Source of the DNA: Prevotella sp.
Lineage (GTDB): Bacteria > Bacteroidota > Bacteroidia > Bacteroidales > Bacteroidaceae
Assembly (NCBI GenBank): GCA_017455845.1
Contig: JAFSYY010000013.1
Span: 1 to 39,971 of the forward strand
DNA length: 39,971 nucleotides
Direction of reading: 5' to 3'
A program made the position numbers and the translations under genes. Under the pieces are notes generated by a model. That model was not told the DNA's origin, searched no databases, and worked only from the letters and a program-made list of their open reading frames with translations. Shown here in pieces: positions 21,692 through 31,864 of this stretch; position 1 is the stretch's first letter; the number at the start of each line of letters is the position of its first letter.

Positions 21692-23065
21692 ATGGAAGCA
21701 AAGAATATCAGAGCCGTTTATTTCATCGGTGCCGGCGGCATTGGCATGAGTGCGCTGGTGCGCTATTTCATTCATCGTGGACTGGTGGTGGCCGGCTACG
21801 ACAAGACACCGTCGGTACTGACGCGACAGTTGGAGAAGGAAGGTGCCTTGATCCACTACGAGGAGAACGTTGACGAGATTCCCCATCTGTGTAAGAATCC
21901 CGCGCAGTGCCTCGTGGTCTATACACCCGCCATCCCTGCCGAGCACAAAGAACTGCAATTTTTTCGCGACAACGGATTTGAAATCCAGAAGCGTGCACAG
22001 GTCCTGGGCACCCTGACCCGTCAGATGAAGGGCCTGTGTGTGGCTGGCACCCATGGCAAGACCACCACATCGAGCATGTGCGCCCATATCTTGCACCAGA
22101 GCCACATAGACTGCAACGCCTTCCTCGGCGGCATCACCAAGAACTACGGCACCAACTATATCGTCTCTGACTCCGACTACGTGGTCATCGAGGCCGACGA
22201 GTTCGACCGCTCGTTCCACTGGCTCTCGCCGTGGATGAGCGTCATCACCTCCACCGACCCCGACCATCTGGACATCTACGGCACCAAGGAGGCCTATCTG
22301 GAGAGTTTCCGCCACTATTCCGAACTCATCCAGCCGGGCGGCACCCTTATCATCCATCGCGGCCTGGAGATGAAGGAGCACCTGCAGGACGGTGTGCAGC
22401 GCTACGACTATGCACTCAACGAGGGCGACTTCCATGCCGAGAACATCAAGATTGAGAACGGTGAGATTACGTTCGACTTCATCTCGCCCATAGAGTGTGT
22501 GCCGAACATTCAGTTGGGACAGCCCATACCCATAAATATTGAGAACGGCATTGCGGCCATGGCCATGGCGCAGTTGGCCGGCTGCACCGCCCAGGAGTTG
22601 CGCATAGGCATGAAGACCTACGGCGGCGTGGACCGTCGCTTCGACTTTAAGATCAAGACCCCGAAGCAGGTGTTCCTCAGCGACTATGCCCATCACCCTA
22701 TGGAGATATACCAGAGTGCGCGCAGCATACGCCAACTGTATAAGGACCGGCATATCACCGCCATCTTCCAACCTCACCTCTATACCCGCACCCGCGACTT
22801 CTATCAGGAGTTTGCCGATGCCCTGAGCCAGTTGGACGAGGTGATACTGACCGATATATACCCTGCCCGTGAAGAGCCCATCGAGGGCGTCACGTCGAAA
22901 CTCATCTACGACCGGCTGGCTCCCGGCGTGGAGAAGCAACTCATCAGCATGGACGAGGTGATACCGCTGGTGAAGAGCCGTTCGTTTGATGTGCTTATCG
23001 TGCTTGGTGCCGGCGATCTGGACAACCTGGTGCCACAAATAACGAATATCCTGAAACGCAAATGA
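21692..23065 (+). CDS. murC: UDP-N-acetylmuramate:L-alanine ligase MurC
   Basis: MurC starts the stem peptide by adding L-alanine to UDP-MurNAc. The 457-residue protein opens with YFIGAGGIGMSALVRYF and has the ATP site VAGTHGKTTTSSM near residues 118-130. EADEFDRSFHWLSP, TSTDPDHLDIYG, GVDRRFDFK and DYAHHPMEI follow in order. The length is normal. Its stop codon overlaps the ftsQ start by 4 bases. Confidence 0.97.
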   Translation: MEAKNIRAVYFIGAGGIGMSALVRYFIHRGLVVAGYDKTPSVLTRQLEKEGALIHYEENVDEIPHLCKNPAQCLVVYTPAIPAEHKELQFFRDNGFEIQKRAQVLGTLTRQMKGLCVAGTHGKTTTSSMCAHILHQSHIDCNAFLGGITKNYGTNYIVSDSDYVVIEADEFDRSFHWLSPWMSVITSTDPDHLDIYGTKEAYLESFRHYSELIQPGGTLIIHRGLEMKEHLQDGVQRYDYALNEGDFHAENIKIENGEITFDFISPIECVPNIQLGQPIPINIENGIAAMAMAQLAGCTAQELRIGMKTYGGVDRRFDFKIKTPKQVFLSDYAHHPMEIYQSARSIRQLYKDRHITAIFQPHLYTRTRDFYQEFADALSQLDEVILTDIYPAREEPIEGVTSKLIYDRLAPGVEKQLISMDEVIPLVKSRSFDVLIVLGAGDLDNLVPQITNILKRK

Positions 23066-23808
23066 ACTGGAAGAAAAGTGTATTCATTGTATTCAATGCG
23101 GTGCTGGGAGCATACGTAGTGCTGGCCATGACCGCGTTCAACAAGCCTGACCAGAAACAGATTTGCAGGGATGTTGTCATCAGCATCGAAGAAGGTGTCA
23201 TGGACGGCTTCCTCACGACTTCCGACGTGAAACATCTCATGGAGACTGACGGCATTAGCCCCGTGGGACAGTTGATGAGCCGGATAAACCTGCGCACCAT
23301 AGAGGAAACGCTGCAAGCCAAGGAACTTGTTGAGGCGTGCGAGTGCTATAAAGGTCAGGATGGCACCGTATGCATCAATATCCGCCAGCGCATCCCGGTG
23401 ATCCGTGTGATGAACGACAAGGGTGAGGACTTCTTTGTCGATACCCACGGCAAGCCCATGCCGCGCACCGACTATTCCTGCAACCTCATCGTGGCAACAG
23501 GCCATGCGAGTAAGCAGTATGCCGAGAAATGGCTTGCGCCGCTGGCCAATTATGTGCTCACAGACACCTTCTGGAAAAACCAGATTGTGCAACTCAACGT
23601 GCTGGCCGATGGCTCGGTAGAGATAGTGCCACGGGTGGGCGACCATATCGCCTATCTGGGACAGCCTGTTGATATAGACCAGAAACTGGACCGTCTGCGC
23701 AAATTCTACCGCTATGGCCTCAACAAGGCCGGCTGGAACAAATACTCGCGCATCAGTGTGGAGTTCGGTAATCAGATAGTATGCACAAGGAAACCCCTCA
23801 AGCGCTGA
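23062..23808 (+). CDS. ftsQ: Cell division protein FtsQ
   Basis: FtsQ is a divisome scaffold with one membrane segment and a periplasmic POTRA plus beta domain. The 248-residue protein has a membrane segment at residues about 5-23 (VFIVFNAVLGAYVVLAMTA), a POTRA-like part with FLTTSDVKHLM, and the family hallmark IRQRIPVIRVM near residue 110. Its sequence is divergent, as usual in Bacteroidota; the call also rests on position between murC and ftsA. It is translationally coupled to murC by a 4-base overlap. Confidence 0.9.
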   Translation: MNWKKSVFIVFNAVLGAYVVLAMTAFNKPDQKQICRDVVISIEEGVMDGFLTTSDVKHLMETDGISPVGQLMSRINLRTIEETLQAKELVEACECYKGQDGTVCINIRQRIPVIRVMNDKGEDFFVDTHGKPMPRTDYSCNLIVATGHASKQYAEKWLAPLANYVLTDTFWKNQIVQLNVLADGSVEIVPRVGDHIAYLGQPVDIDQKLDRLRKFYRYGLNKAGWNKYSRISVEFGNQIVCTRKPLKR

Positions 23809-23836
23809 GAATTATGAATTAAAACATTAAAAAGAT

Positions 23837-25273
23837 ATGGCAGAAATTAAGGATTTTATCGTAGCAATAGAACTCGGCTCCTCGAAGGTGACGGGTATTG
23901 CTGGACAGAAGAAGCCTGACGGGAGCATCTCTATTCTCGCACTCGTCAGAGAAGATTCGTCGTCGTTCATCCGCAAGGGTGTGGTTTACAACATTGACAA
24001 GACGGCTCAGTGCCTGACGTCGGTCATCAAGAAACTGGAGGCGCAACTGCAGACACGCATCACCCAGGTCTTCGTGGGCGTGGGAGGACAGTCTATCCGC
24101 AGTGTCAAGAACTCTATTGTCAAGGACTTGCCTGCCGACACCATCATCACGCAGGATATGGTGGTGGAACTGATGGATGCCAACTGGAACCTGGACTATC
24201 CCGACCAGAAGATTCTCGACGTGGCCGAGCAGGAATATCGCGTAGACACGCAGATGCAGATGGACCCCGTGGGCATCAGGGCCACACGCCTGGAGGGTAA
24301 CTTCCTCAATATCCTGGAGCGGAAGTCGTTCTTCCAGAATCTGAACAAATGCTTCGAGACAGCAGGCATCAAGGTGGCCGACATGTATCTGGCACCACTG
24401 GCACTGGCCAATGCCGTGCTCACCGAGGCAGAGAAACGCTCGGGCTGTGCACTGGTAGACATCGGAGCCGACACCACCACCGTCTCGGTGTTCTGGAAAA
24501 ATGTGCTGCGCCATCTGGCCGTCATTCCCCTGGGCTCCGACAACGTGACCAAGGACATCGCCTCGCTGCAGATGGAAGAGAGCGATGCCGAGCAGATGAA
24601 ACTGAAGTATGGCTCGGCCTATACCGACAACAACGAGATTGACCCCGACCTGAAATACAGCATCGACCAGGAGCGCCAGGTGGAAAGCCGCCGCTTCATA
24701 GAGATTGTAGAGGCTCGCATAGAGGAGATTATCGAGAATGTGCGCTATCAGATACCTGCCGAATACTACGACAAACTGCTGGGCGGCCTTATCCTGACGG
24801 GTGGCGGCTCCAACATGAAGAACATCGAGCAGGCCTTTATGAAGTACACCCGCATCGACAAGGTGCGCGTGGCCAAGTTCGTCACCACGACCATCAATTC
24901 GGGCAACGACCAGATCAAGGCACGCAACGGCATGCTCAACACCGTGCTGGGACTGCTCGTAAAAGGCGACATGAACTGCGCCGGAAAATTCATCGACCCC
25001 AACGGCAACCTCTTTGAGGAGCAGGAGTCGCCCTCGCAGCCTTTGCAGGAGCGCAAGCCCCGACAAATCCACGAGATGGAGACGGGCACCATACGTACTG
25101 CTCAGGAAGAGGAGAAGGCTGCCGAGGAGGCCCGCCGCAAGAAGGAAGAGGAGGAAAGACTGAAACGCGAGGAAGAGGAGCGTGAGGCCGAGGAAGAGCG
25201 CAGGCGCAAGAAGGAGAACAGCATTTGGAACAAGACCAAGAAATGGCTGGAAAACCTCGCCGCCCCTGAATAG
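23837..25273 (+). CDS. ftsA: Cell division protein FtsA
   Basis: FtsA is an actin-like ATPase that tethers FtsZ to the membrane. The 478-residue protein has the phosphate-1 motif IVAIELGSSKVTGIAG near residues 8-23, VFVGVGGQSIRSV in the 1C subdomain, CALVDIGADTTTVSVF near 211-226, and GGLILTGGGSNMKNIEQAF near 315-333. Beyond the core (from about residue 390) there is a Glu/Arg-rich, probably helical linker. The end, IWNKTKKWLENLAAPE, is an amphipathic membrane-targeting helix. The long charged linker makes it larger than the E. coli form. Confidence 0.96.
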   Translation: MAEIKDFIVAIELGSSKVTGIAGQKKPDGSISILALVREDSSSFIRKGVVYNIDKTAQCLTSVIKKLEAQLQTRITQVFVGVGGQSIRSVKNSIVKDLPADTIITQDMVVELMDANWNLDYPDQKILDVAEQEYRVDTQMQMDPVGIRATRLEGNFLNILERKSFFQNLNKCFETAGIKVADMYLAPLALANAVLTEAEKRSGCALVDIGADTTTVSVFWKNVLRHLAVIPLGSDNVTKDIASLQMEESDAEQMKLKYGSAYTDNNEIDPDLKYSIDQERQVESRRFIEIVEARIEEIIENVRYQIPAEYYDKLLGGLILTGGGSNMKNIEQAFMKYTRIDKVRVAKFVTTTINSGNDQIKARNGMLNTVLGLLVKGDMNCAGKFIDPNGNLFEEQESPSQPLQERKPRQIHEMETGTIRTAQEEEKAAEEARRKKEEEERLKREEEEREAEEERRRKKENSIWNKTKKWLENLAAPE

Positions 25274-25313
25274 CATCCGTATGCATGACGGCTTTCAGCC
25301 CAGGAGGCTGGCA

Positions 25314-25370
25314 TTTCTCATTTCTTCATTTATTATTTCTCATTTCTTATTTCTCATTTCTCATTTATTA
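25314..25370 (+). repeat. 7-bp TTTCTCA repeat between ftsA and ftsZ
   Basis: About seven TTTCTCA-like heptamers (variants TTTCTTA and TTTATTA) fill the last half of the 105-base gap, up to 8 bases before the ftsZ ATG. Confidence 0.85.
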
Positions 25371-25378
25371 AAATAGTT

Positions 25379-26707
25379 ATGGAAGACTTTAACAAGACAA
25401 ACGAAATACTCGACTTCGGCGTTCCCGAAGAGAAGCACAGCATCATCAAGGTCATCGGCGTAGGCGGCGGTGGCGGCAATGCAGTGAACCACATGTATAA
25501 GGAAGGCATCCACGACGTGACCTTCGTAGTATGCAACACCGACAACCAGGCACTCAACGACTCGCCCGTGCCCGTCAAACTGCAACTGGGCCGCGAGGGC
25601 CTGGGGGCGGGCAACAAGCCGGAAGTGGCGCGGGCTGCGGCCGAGGAAAGCCTGCAAGACATACGCAACATGCTCAACGACGGCACCCGCATGGCCTTTA
25701 TCACCGCAGGCATGGGCGGCGGCACCGGCACAGGTGCGGCTCCTGTCATTGCCCGTGTGTCAAAGGAGATGGACATCCTCACCGTGGGCATCGTCACCAT
25801 TCCCTTCCGCTTTGAGGGCAACAAGAAAATAGACCAGGCCCTTGACGGCGTGGAGGAAATGGCCAAGCATGTAGACGCACTGCTGGTCATCAACAACGAG
25901 CGGCTGCGCGAAATCTATCCCGACCTCTCGTTCCTCGATGCTTTCGGCAAGGCCGACGACACCCTCTCGGTGGCTGCCAAGTCGATTGCCGAAATCATTA
26001 CGATTCACGGCACCATCAACCTTGACTTCAAAGATGTGAAGACGGTGCTCCAGGATGGCGGCGTGGCCATCATGTCGACAGGCTATGGCGAAGGCGAGGA
26101 CCGCGTGAAGAAGGCCATCGACGACGCACTCAACTCGCCGCTGCTCAACGACAACGACATCTTCAACTCCAAGAAACTGCTGCTCAACATTTCGTTCTCG
26201 CACCAGAAAGACTCCAAGGACAATTTCATGATGGAGGAGATGAACTACGTACACGAGTTCATGGATCGCTTCGGCAACGACTTCGTCTTCAAGTGGGGCG
26301 TGGCCGTGGACCCCGAACTAGGCAAGCGTGTGAAGGTAACCATCCTGGCCACCGGCTTTGGTATGCAGAACGTGGACGGCATGGAGGAGCGCATGCTGCG
26401 CCAGCAGACCAAGGAGGATGCCAACCGCCTGGCCGAGGAGCAGGAGCGGGCTGCCAAGCGCGAGGAGCGCCGCGGCCATTTCTATGGCGACAGCGACTCT
26501 GCCAAGCGCTATAAGCGTCGCCCCAACATCTATATCTTCAGCCAGGAGGATCTCGACAACGACGATGTGATCTCGGCTGTGGAACAGACGCCCACCTATA
26601 AGCGCACCCGCGAGATACTGGCCAGCATCGGCAGTCAGAACACGCCTGAAGAGCCGCACCACACCGACGCGCCCGAGGTGACGCAGGGTGTCATCAGTTT
26701 TGTGTAA
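25379..26707 (+). CDS. ftsZ: Cell division GTPase FtsZ
   Basis: FtsZ is the tubulin-like GTPase that forms the Z ring. The 442-residue protein has IKVIGVGGGGGNAVNHMY near residues 23-40, the signature GMGGGTGTGAAPVIA near 112-126, TIPFRFEG near 140-147, and NNERLREIYPDLSFLDAF with the T7 Asp region near 172-189. After the core (about residue 330) comes a charged linker rich in Glu and Arg, a conserved-looking KRRPNIYIFSQEDLDNDDV block, and the final PEVTQGVISFV. The 3' end is duplicated just downstream (26714-26760). It is the last gene of the dcw cluster, and a terminator follows. Confidence 0.97.
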   Translation: MEDFNKTNEILDFGVPEEKHSIIKVIGVGGGGGNAVNHMYKEGIHDVTFVVCNTDNQALNDSPVPVKLQLGREGLGAGNKPEVARAAAEESLQDIRNMLNDGTRMAFITAGMGGGTGTGAAPVIARVSKEMDILTVGIVTIPFRFEGNKKIDQALDGVEEMAKHVDALLVINNERLREIYPDLSFLDAFGKADDTLSVAAKSIAEIITIHGTINLDFKDVKTVLQDGGVAIMSTGYGEGEDRVKKAIDDALNSPLLNDNDIFNSKKLLLNISFSHQKDSKDNFMMEEMNYVHEFMDRFGNDFVFKWGVAVDPELGKRVKVTILATGFGMQNVDGMEERMLRQQTKEDANRLAEEQERAAKREERRGHFYGDSDSAKRYKRRPNIYIFSQEDLDNDDVISAVEQTPTYKRTREILASIGSQNTPEEPHHTDAPEVTQGVISFV

Positions 26708-26760
26708 TCACCAACGCGCCCGAGGTGACGCAGGGTGTCATCAGTTTTGTGTAATCACCA
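26667..26760 (+). repeat. Perfect 47-bp tandem duplication of the ftsZ 3' end
   Basis: Bases 26667-26713, covering the last 13 ftsZ codons, the stop codon and 6 further bases, are repeated without mismatch at 26714-26760. The second copy lies after the stop and is not translated in frame (47 is not a multiple of three). The lack of any difference indicates a recent event. Confidence 0.95.
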
Positions 26761-26784
26761 ATCGGACTTTCCGACCTGCAAATG

Positions 26785-26824
26785 AAACTGGCCTATTTAC
26801 GTCGCGAACGAGGCCGGTTTTTTC
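26785..26824 (+). terminator. Intrinsic terminator of the dcw operon
   Basis: AAACTGGCCT (26785-26794) pairs with AGGCCGGTTT (26811-26820), with one G-U pair and a 16-base loop, and the right arm runs into six T residues. A 12-bp perfect palindrome, ACCGCTAGCGGT, follows at 26827-26838. Confidence 0.85.
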
Positions 26825-26934
26825 TAACCGCTAGCGGTCTTTCAAAAAACCAATAAAAACAAAAAAAACAAATAAAAACCGACATTCTTAGCATTGAGTT
26901 CCGGGAGTACGGAGGTGCTAGAATAGAAAAATGT

Positions 26935-27066
26935 TTGTATTCCTGCCGAATACAACTTGTATTCAGGCTGTATACAAAATGTATTCAGGCTGTATACAAA
27001 CTGTATTCGGCCGGAATACAAGTTGTATACAGCCGAAACACTAAGTGTATACAGTTTTGATACTGT
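26935..27066 (+). repeat. Array B: second six-unit 22-bp palindromic array
   Basis: Six contiguous 22-base units start at 26935, 26957, 26979, 27001, 27023 and 27045, in the same orientation as array A. Unit 2 is identical to unit 2 of array A. Units 1, 3 and 4 differ at a few bases. Unit 5 is degenerate in both, and unit 6 shares the first 20 bases (GTGTATACAGTTTTGATACT). No gene is visible between the ftsZ terminator and this array, and the flanks (26839-26934 and 27067-27160) are AT-rich and unlike those of array A. Confidence 0.9.
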
Positions 27067-27161
27067 CATAAACTGCATCGTGAAAATTCGACTGACCCTA
27101 AAAACTTCGTAAATCTCGTTAAAAACAAGAGGGAATAAGTGTTATCACGAAAAAAATATTG

Positions 27162-27169
27162 TACCTTTG
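27162..27169 (+). promoter_or_regulatory. Probable -7 box of the metallophosphoesterase gene
   Basis: TACCTTTG matches TAnnTTTG. No clear TTTG lies 20 bases upstream. Transcription from here would start near 27176, which argues for the ATG at 27181 or 27190 and a very short leader. Confidence 0.6.
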
Positions 27170-27180
27170 TGGCCGGTTTC

Positions 27181-28296
27181 ATGCATGGAATGAAGTATAT
27201 GTGGATGCTGATATTCATGGTGCTGCCACTGGTGGCCCTTGCCTACGTGGGATGGCATGTGTGGACGCTGGTGCCGCTGCCACGCATCTGGCGTGGGGCT
27301 ATCATTGCCTTTGGCGTGGCTTCGTTTCTGATGATATTCCTGAATCTGGGGCATGTCATCGACCGGATGCCGATGTGGCTGGCACGATGGTGCTACGACA
27401 TTGGCAACAGCAGCATCTTCGTGCTGATGTATATGGTTATCATCTTCCTGGTGCTCGACCTGTGCCGGCTTTTGCACCTCCTGCGCCCCGAATGGCTGCA
27501 TCAGAACTTCTACGCCACGGCCATCATCACAGGCGGACTCTTCGTGGTGTTTCTCGCGGGTAATATTATATATAATAATAAGGTGAGGGAGACGCTCACG
27601 CTCACCACGCAGAAGCCGCTAAGCAAGCCGCTGAAACTGGTGATGATGAGCGACCTGCACCTGGGCTACCATAACCCGAAGAAGGAACTGCACCGCTGGG
27701 TGGAGATGATCAACAGCGAGCAACCCGACTATGTGTTCATTGCCGGCGACATCATAGACATGAGCCTGCGGCCGCTCGTCGAGGAGAATATGGCCGAGGA
27801 GTTCCGGCGCATCAAGGCACCCGTCTATGCCTGCCTGGGCAACCACGAATACTACTCCGGCAGGCCGGAGGCACTGCTGTTCTACCGCGATGCCGGCATC
27901 CGCCTGCTGCGCGACACCTGCGAGGTGTCTGGCGACCTGTGTATCATCGGGCGCGACGACCGCACCAACCCGCACCGCAAGTCACTCGACGAGTTGGTGG
28001 CAGAGGCGAAGCCAGCCACCGGCAAATACACCATCGTGCTCGACCACCAGCCTTATCTCCTGGAGGAAGCCGAGCAGGCGGGCATCGACTTCCAACTGAG
28101 TGGACACACGCATCGCGGCCAGGTGTGGCCCATCTCATGGATCACCGACGCTCTCTATGAATGTTCCTTCGGCGAGCATCAGCGTGGCAACACCCGCTAT
28201 TATGTTTCGTCGGGCATCGGCATCTGGGGCGGTAAGTTCCGCATCGGCACGCAGTCGGAATATGTGTGCGCTACATTAGTGAAGAGTGAAGAGTGA
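27181..28296 (+). CDS. Membrane metallophosphoesterase
   Basis: The frame runs back to 27139, but the promoter box at 27162-27169 makes the ATG at 27181 (or 27190) the likely start. The roughly 371-residue protein has four hydrophobic membrane segments in its first 145 residues, then a calcineurin-like phosphoesterase domain. All metal-binding blocks are present: MSDLHLGYH, AGDIIDMS, LGNHEYY, DHQP and SGHTHRGQVWP. This layout is like YkuE/YaeI-type membrane phosphoesterases, some of which cleave UDP-2,3-diacylglucosamine in lipid A synthesis; the substrate here is unknown. The 3' end runs into a GAAGAGT heptamer repeat that also codes for the last residues. Confidence 0.88.
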   Translation: MHGMKYMWMLIFMVLPLVALAYVGWHVWTLVPLPRIWRGAIIAFGVASFLMIFLNLGHVIDRMPMWLARWCYDIGNSSIFVLMYMVIIFLVLDLCRLLHLLRPEWLHQNFYATAIITGGLFVVFLAGNIIYNNKVRETLTLTTQKPLSKPLKLVMMSDLHLGYHNPKKELHRWVEMINSEQPDYVFIAGDIIDMSLRPLVEENMAEEFRRIKAPVYACLGNHEYYSGRPEALLFYRDAGIRLLRDTCEVSGDLCIIGRDDRTNPHRKSLDELVAEAKPATGKYTIVLDHQPYLLEEAEQAGIDFQLSGHTHRGQVWPISWITDALYECSFGEHQRGNTRYYVSSGIGIWGGKFRIGTQSEYVCATLVKSEE

Positions 28297-28325
28297 AGAA
28301 TGAAGAATGAAGAGTGAAGAGTGAA
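28285..28325 (+). repeat. 7-bp GAAGAGT repeat after the phosphoesterase gene
   Basis: Six tandem heptamers (GAAGAGT or GAAGAAT) span the stop codon of the upstream gene and most of the gap to the FMN-binding gene. Confidence 0.85.
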
Positions 28326-28369
28326 TAATTCTCTAATTCGTGATAAAAAAGTGAAATAGAAATAAAGTA

Positions 28370-28768
28370 ATGGATATGAAAAAGATTGCAATGATTTGTG
28401 CGGCCGTAGTGGCCGTGGTGCTGTTGAGCAGTGCCAAGAAGGACGACAAAGTGATGGTCAAGGAGAAGGGCTTGTATATTGTCGATACCACCGAACTGGG
28501 CAAAGGTGTGGACGGCTATGTCGGCCCCACGCCCTTGAAGGTGTATATCCGCAAGAACGTCATCGAGAAGATTGAGTTCCTGCCCAACCAGGAGACGCCC
28601 AAATACTGGAACGCCTGCAAGAAACACCTGCAGAACAAATGGGACGGCATGAAGGTGAAGGACGCCAAGACTGCCGAGATAGACGGCCGTACTGGTGCCA
28701 CCTTCTCGAGCGATGCCGTGAAGCAGAATGTGAAACTGGCCCTCGATTATTACGAGAAAAACAAATAA
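28370..28768 (+). CDS. Small exported FMN-binding domain protein
   Basis: The 132-residue protein has a short basic N-terminus and a hydrophobic segment (AMICAAVVAVVLLSSA) suited to export or anchoring. An FMN-binding domain of the NqrC/RnfG type follows. The motif DGRTGATFSS at residues 105-114 fits the D-x-x-T-G-A-T flavinylation signature, with T111 the expected site of covalent FMN attachment by ApbE. The start is ATG 28370 or 28376. It is an isolated single-domain carrier, without Rnf or Nqr genes nearby, so its redox partners are unknown. No promoter or ribosome binding site is obvious. Confidence 0.82.
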   Translation: MDMKKIAMICAAVVAVVLLSSAKKDDKVMVKEKGLYIVDTTELGKGVDGYVGPTPLKVYIRKNVIEKIEFLPNQETPKYWNACKKHLQNKWDGMKVKDAKTAEIDGRTGATFSSDAVKQNVKLALDYYEKNK

Positions 28769-28803
28769 CTACTAAAACGTATAAATAAAAGAAAAAAGTT
28801 TAA

Positions 28804-30351
<1,548 letters not shown>

Positions 30352-30397
30352 TTTCTTTTACAACGAATTATACGAATTTCACGAATTATCCATAACC

Positions 30398-31816
30398 ATG
30401 AAGTTGAAAATGTTTTTTGCGGCTTGCCTGATGAGTGCAACCGCTATGGCGCAGACCGATGATCCTGTCATCATGACGGTCAACGGCAAGCCCGTGCCAC
30501 GTTCGGAGTTTGAGTATTCTTTCAACAAGAACAATTCCGAAGGTGTTATCGACAAGAAGAATGTAGAGGAATATGTTGACCTCTTCATCAATTATAAACT
30601 GAAGGTGGAGGCTGCCCTTGATGCCAAGTATGACACGCTGCAGTCGTTCAAGGACGAGTTTACGCAGTATCGCGACCAGCAGGTGCGCCCCGCCTTCGTT
30701 ACCGACGAGGACGTGGAGGCCGAGGCTCGTAAGATCTACGACCAGACCGTGGAGCGCATCGGTCCTGACGGACTTATCCAGACGGCCCACATCCTGATAC
30801 GTGCCAACCAGCAGGCACCGCAGGAGGAATGGGATGCTGCCAAGGTGCGCATCGACTCTATCTATAAGGCCCTGAAAGACGGCGCCGACTTCAGCGAACT
30901 GGCCAAGAAGGTGTCGCAAGACCCAGGCTCGGCCCGTCAGGGCGGACTGCTGCCCTTCGTGCAGCACGGACAGTTTGTGAAGGAATACGAGGACGCGGCC
31001 TTCGCCCTGCAGCCCGGCGAGATGTCGGGCATCGTGCAGTCGCCCTTCGGCTACCACATCATCCTGATGAAGGAGCGCAAGATGCTGGAGCCCTTCGAGG
31101 AGCATCATGATGCCATCCTGCGTTTTATCGAGCAACGCAACATGCGCGACCAGATCGCAACGCAGAAGATAGAGAAAATAGTGAAAGAGACGGGCAAGAC
31201 CGAGGCACAGTTGCTGGACGAGAAAACCGCTGAACTGTCGGCCAAGGACGATGAGATGAAGTATCTGGTCCAGGAGTATCACGACGGTCTGCTGCTCTAT
31301 GAGATCAGCAACCAACTGGTATGGGACAAGGCTGCCAAGGATGAGGCCGGACTGGAGCAGTATTTCAAGAAGCACAAGAAGAACTACATGTGGGACGAGC
31401 CTCGCTTCAAGGGCATGGCCTATCATGTGAAGGTGCAGGAGGATGTGCAGGCCGTGAAGGACTGCGTGAAGAAACTGGCTTTCGACAAGTGGGCCGAGGC
31501 ACTGCGCTCAACGTTCAACGCCGACAGCGTGATCCGCATCCGTGTGGAGAAGGGCATCTTCAAGAAGGGTGACAACGCACTGGTCGACAGCATCGTGTTC
31601 AAGAAGGACACCACGGTGAACCACCTGAAGGACTATCCCATCGATGCCGTCCACGGCAAAATCCTGAAGAAAGGTCCCGAGGACTATACCGACGTGCGCG
31701 GCCTCGTGGTGGCCGACTATCAGGAGCAACTGGAGAAGGAATGGGTGGCCGACCTGCGCCGCAAGTACACCTGGACAGTCAACAAGGACATTCTGCAAAC
31801 CGTCAACAAACACTAG
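30398..31816 (+). CDS. Periplasmic peptidyl-prolyl isomerase (parvulin, PpiC/SurA type)
   Basis: The 472-residue protein starts with a signal peptide (MKLKMFFAACLMSATAMAQ, cleavage after AMA likely). A SurA-like N-terminal helical domain is followed by one clear parvulin domain at residues about 125-230. This has TAHILI, FSELAKKVSQDPGSARQGG, and FALQPGEMSGIVQSPFGYHII. The C-terminal half is unlike parvulin cores and may be a chaperone-type extension. It probably helps fold outer-membrane proteins, together with the SurA-like protein encoded after the MITE-like element. Similar pairs next to ostA-like and mutL genes are usual in Bacteroidales. Confidence 0.9.
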   Translation: MKLKMFFAACLMSATAMAQTDDPVIMTVNGKPVPRSEFEYSFNKNNSEGVIDKKNVEEYVDLFINYKLKVEAALDAKYDTLQSFKDEFTQYRDQQVRPAFVTDEDVEAEARKIYDQTVERIGPDGLIQTAHILIRANQQAPQEEWDAAKVRIDSIYKALKDGADFSELAKKVSQDPGSARQGGLLPFVQHGQFVKEYEDAAFALQPGEMSGIVQSPFGYHIILMKERKMLEPFEEHHDAILRFIEQRNMRDQIATQKIEKIVKETGKTEAQLLDEKTAELSAKDDEMKYLVQEYHDGLLLYEISNQLVWDKAAKDEAGLEQYFKKHKKNYMWDEPRFKGMAYHVKVQEDVQAVKDCVKKLAFDKWAEALRSTFNADSVIRIRVEKGIFKKGDNALVDSIVFKKDTTVNHLKDYPIDAVHGKILKKGPEDYTDVRGLVVADYQEQLEKEWVADLRRKYTWTVNKDILQTVNKH

Positions 31817-31864
31817 CGGGCTGCGCCATAGTGAATCAGATTGTTGATTGCTTCTTTAAAACAT

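Noticed and set aside
21665-23038. Long minus-strand frame opposite murC
   Set aside because: Antisense shadow of a strongly conserved gene in GC-balanced DNA; His/Val-rich composition is typical of such shadows.
23819-25276. 485-codon minus-strand frame opposite ftsA
   Set aside because: Length is due to the codon use of ftsA; no domain is visible and no promoter precedes it.
26667-26760. The ftsZ duplication as an attachment site of an integrated element
   Set aside because: The copies are directly adjacent with nothing between them, so they are a tandem duplication, not flanks of an insertion.
26842-27078. Minus-strand frame across array B
   Set aside because: Same reason: it arises from the AT-rich palindromic repeat and is not similar to the frames in array A.
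27139-27180. Upstream start of the metallophosphoesterase at 27139
   Set aside because: It would place the start codon upstream of the TACCTTTG promoter box; later ATGs fit better.
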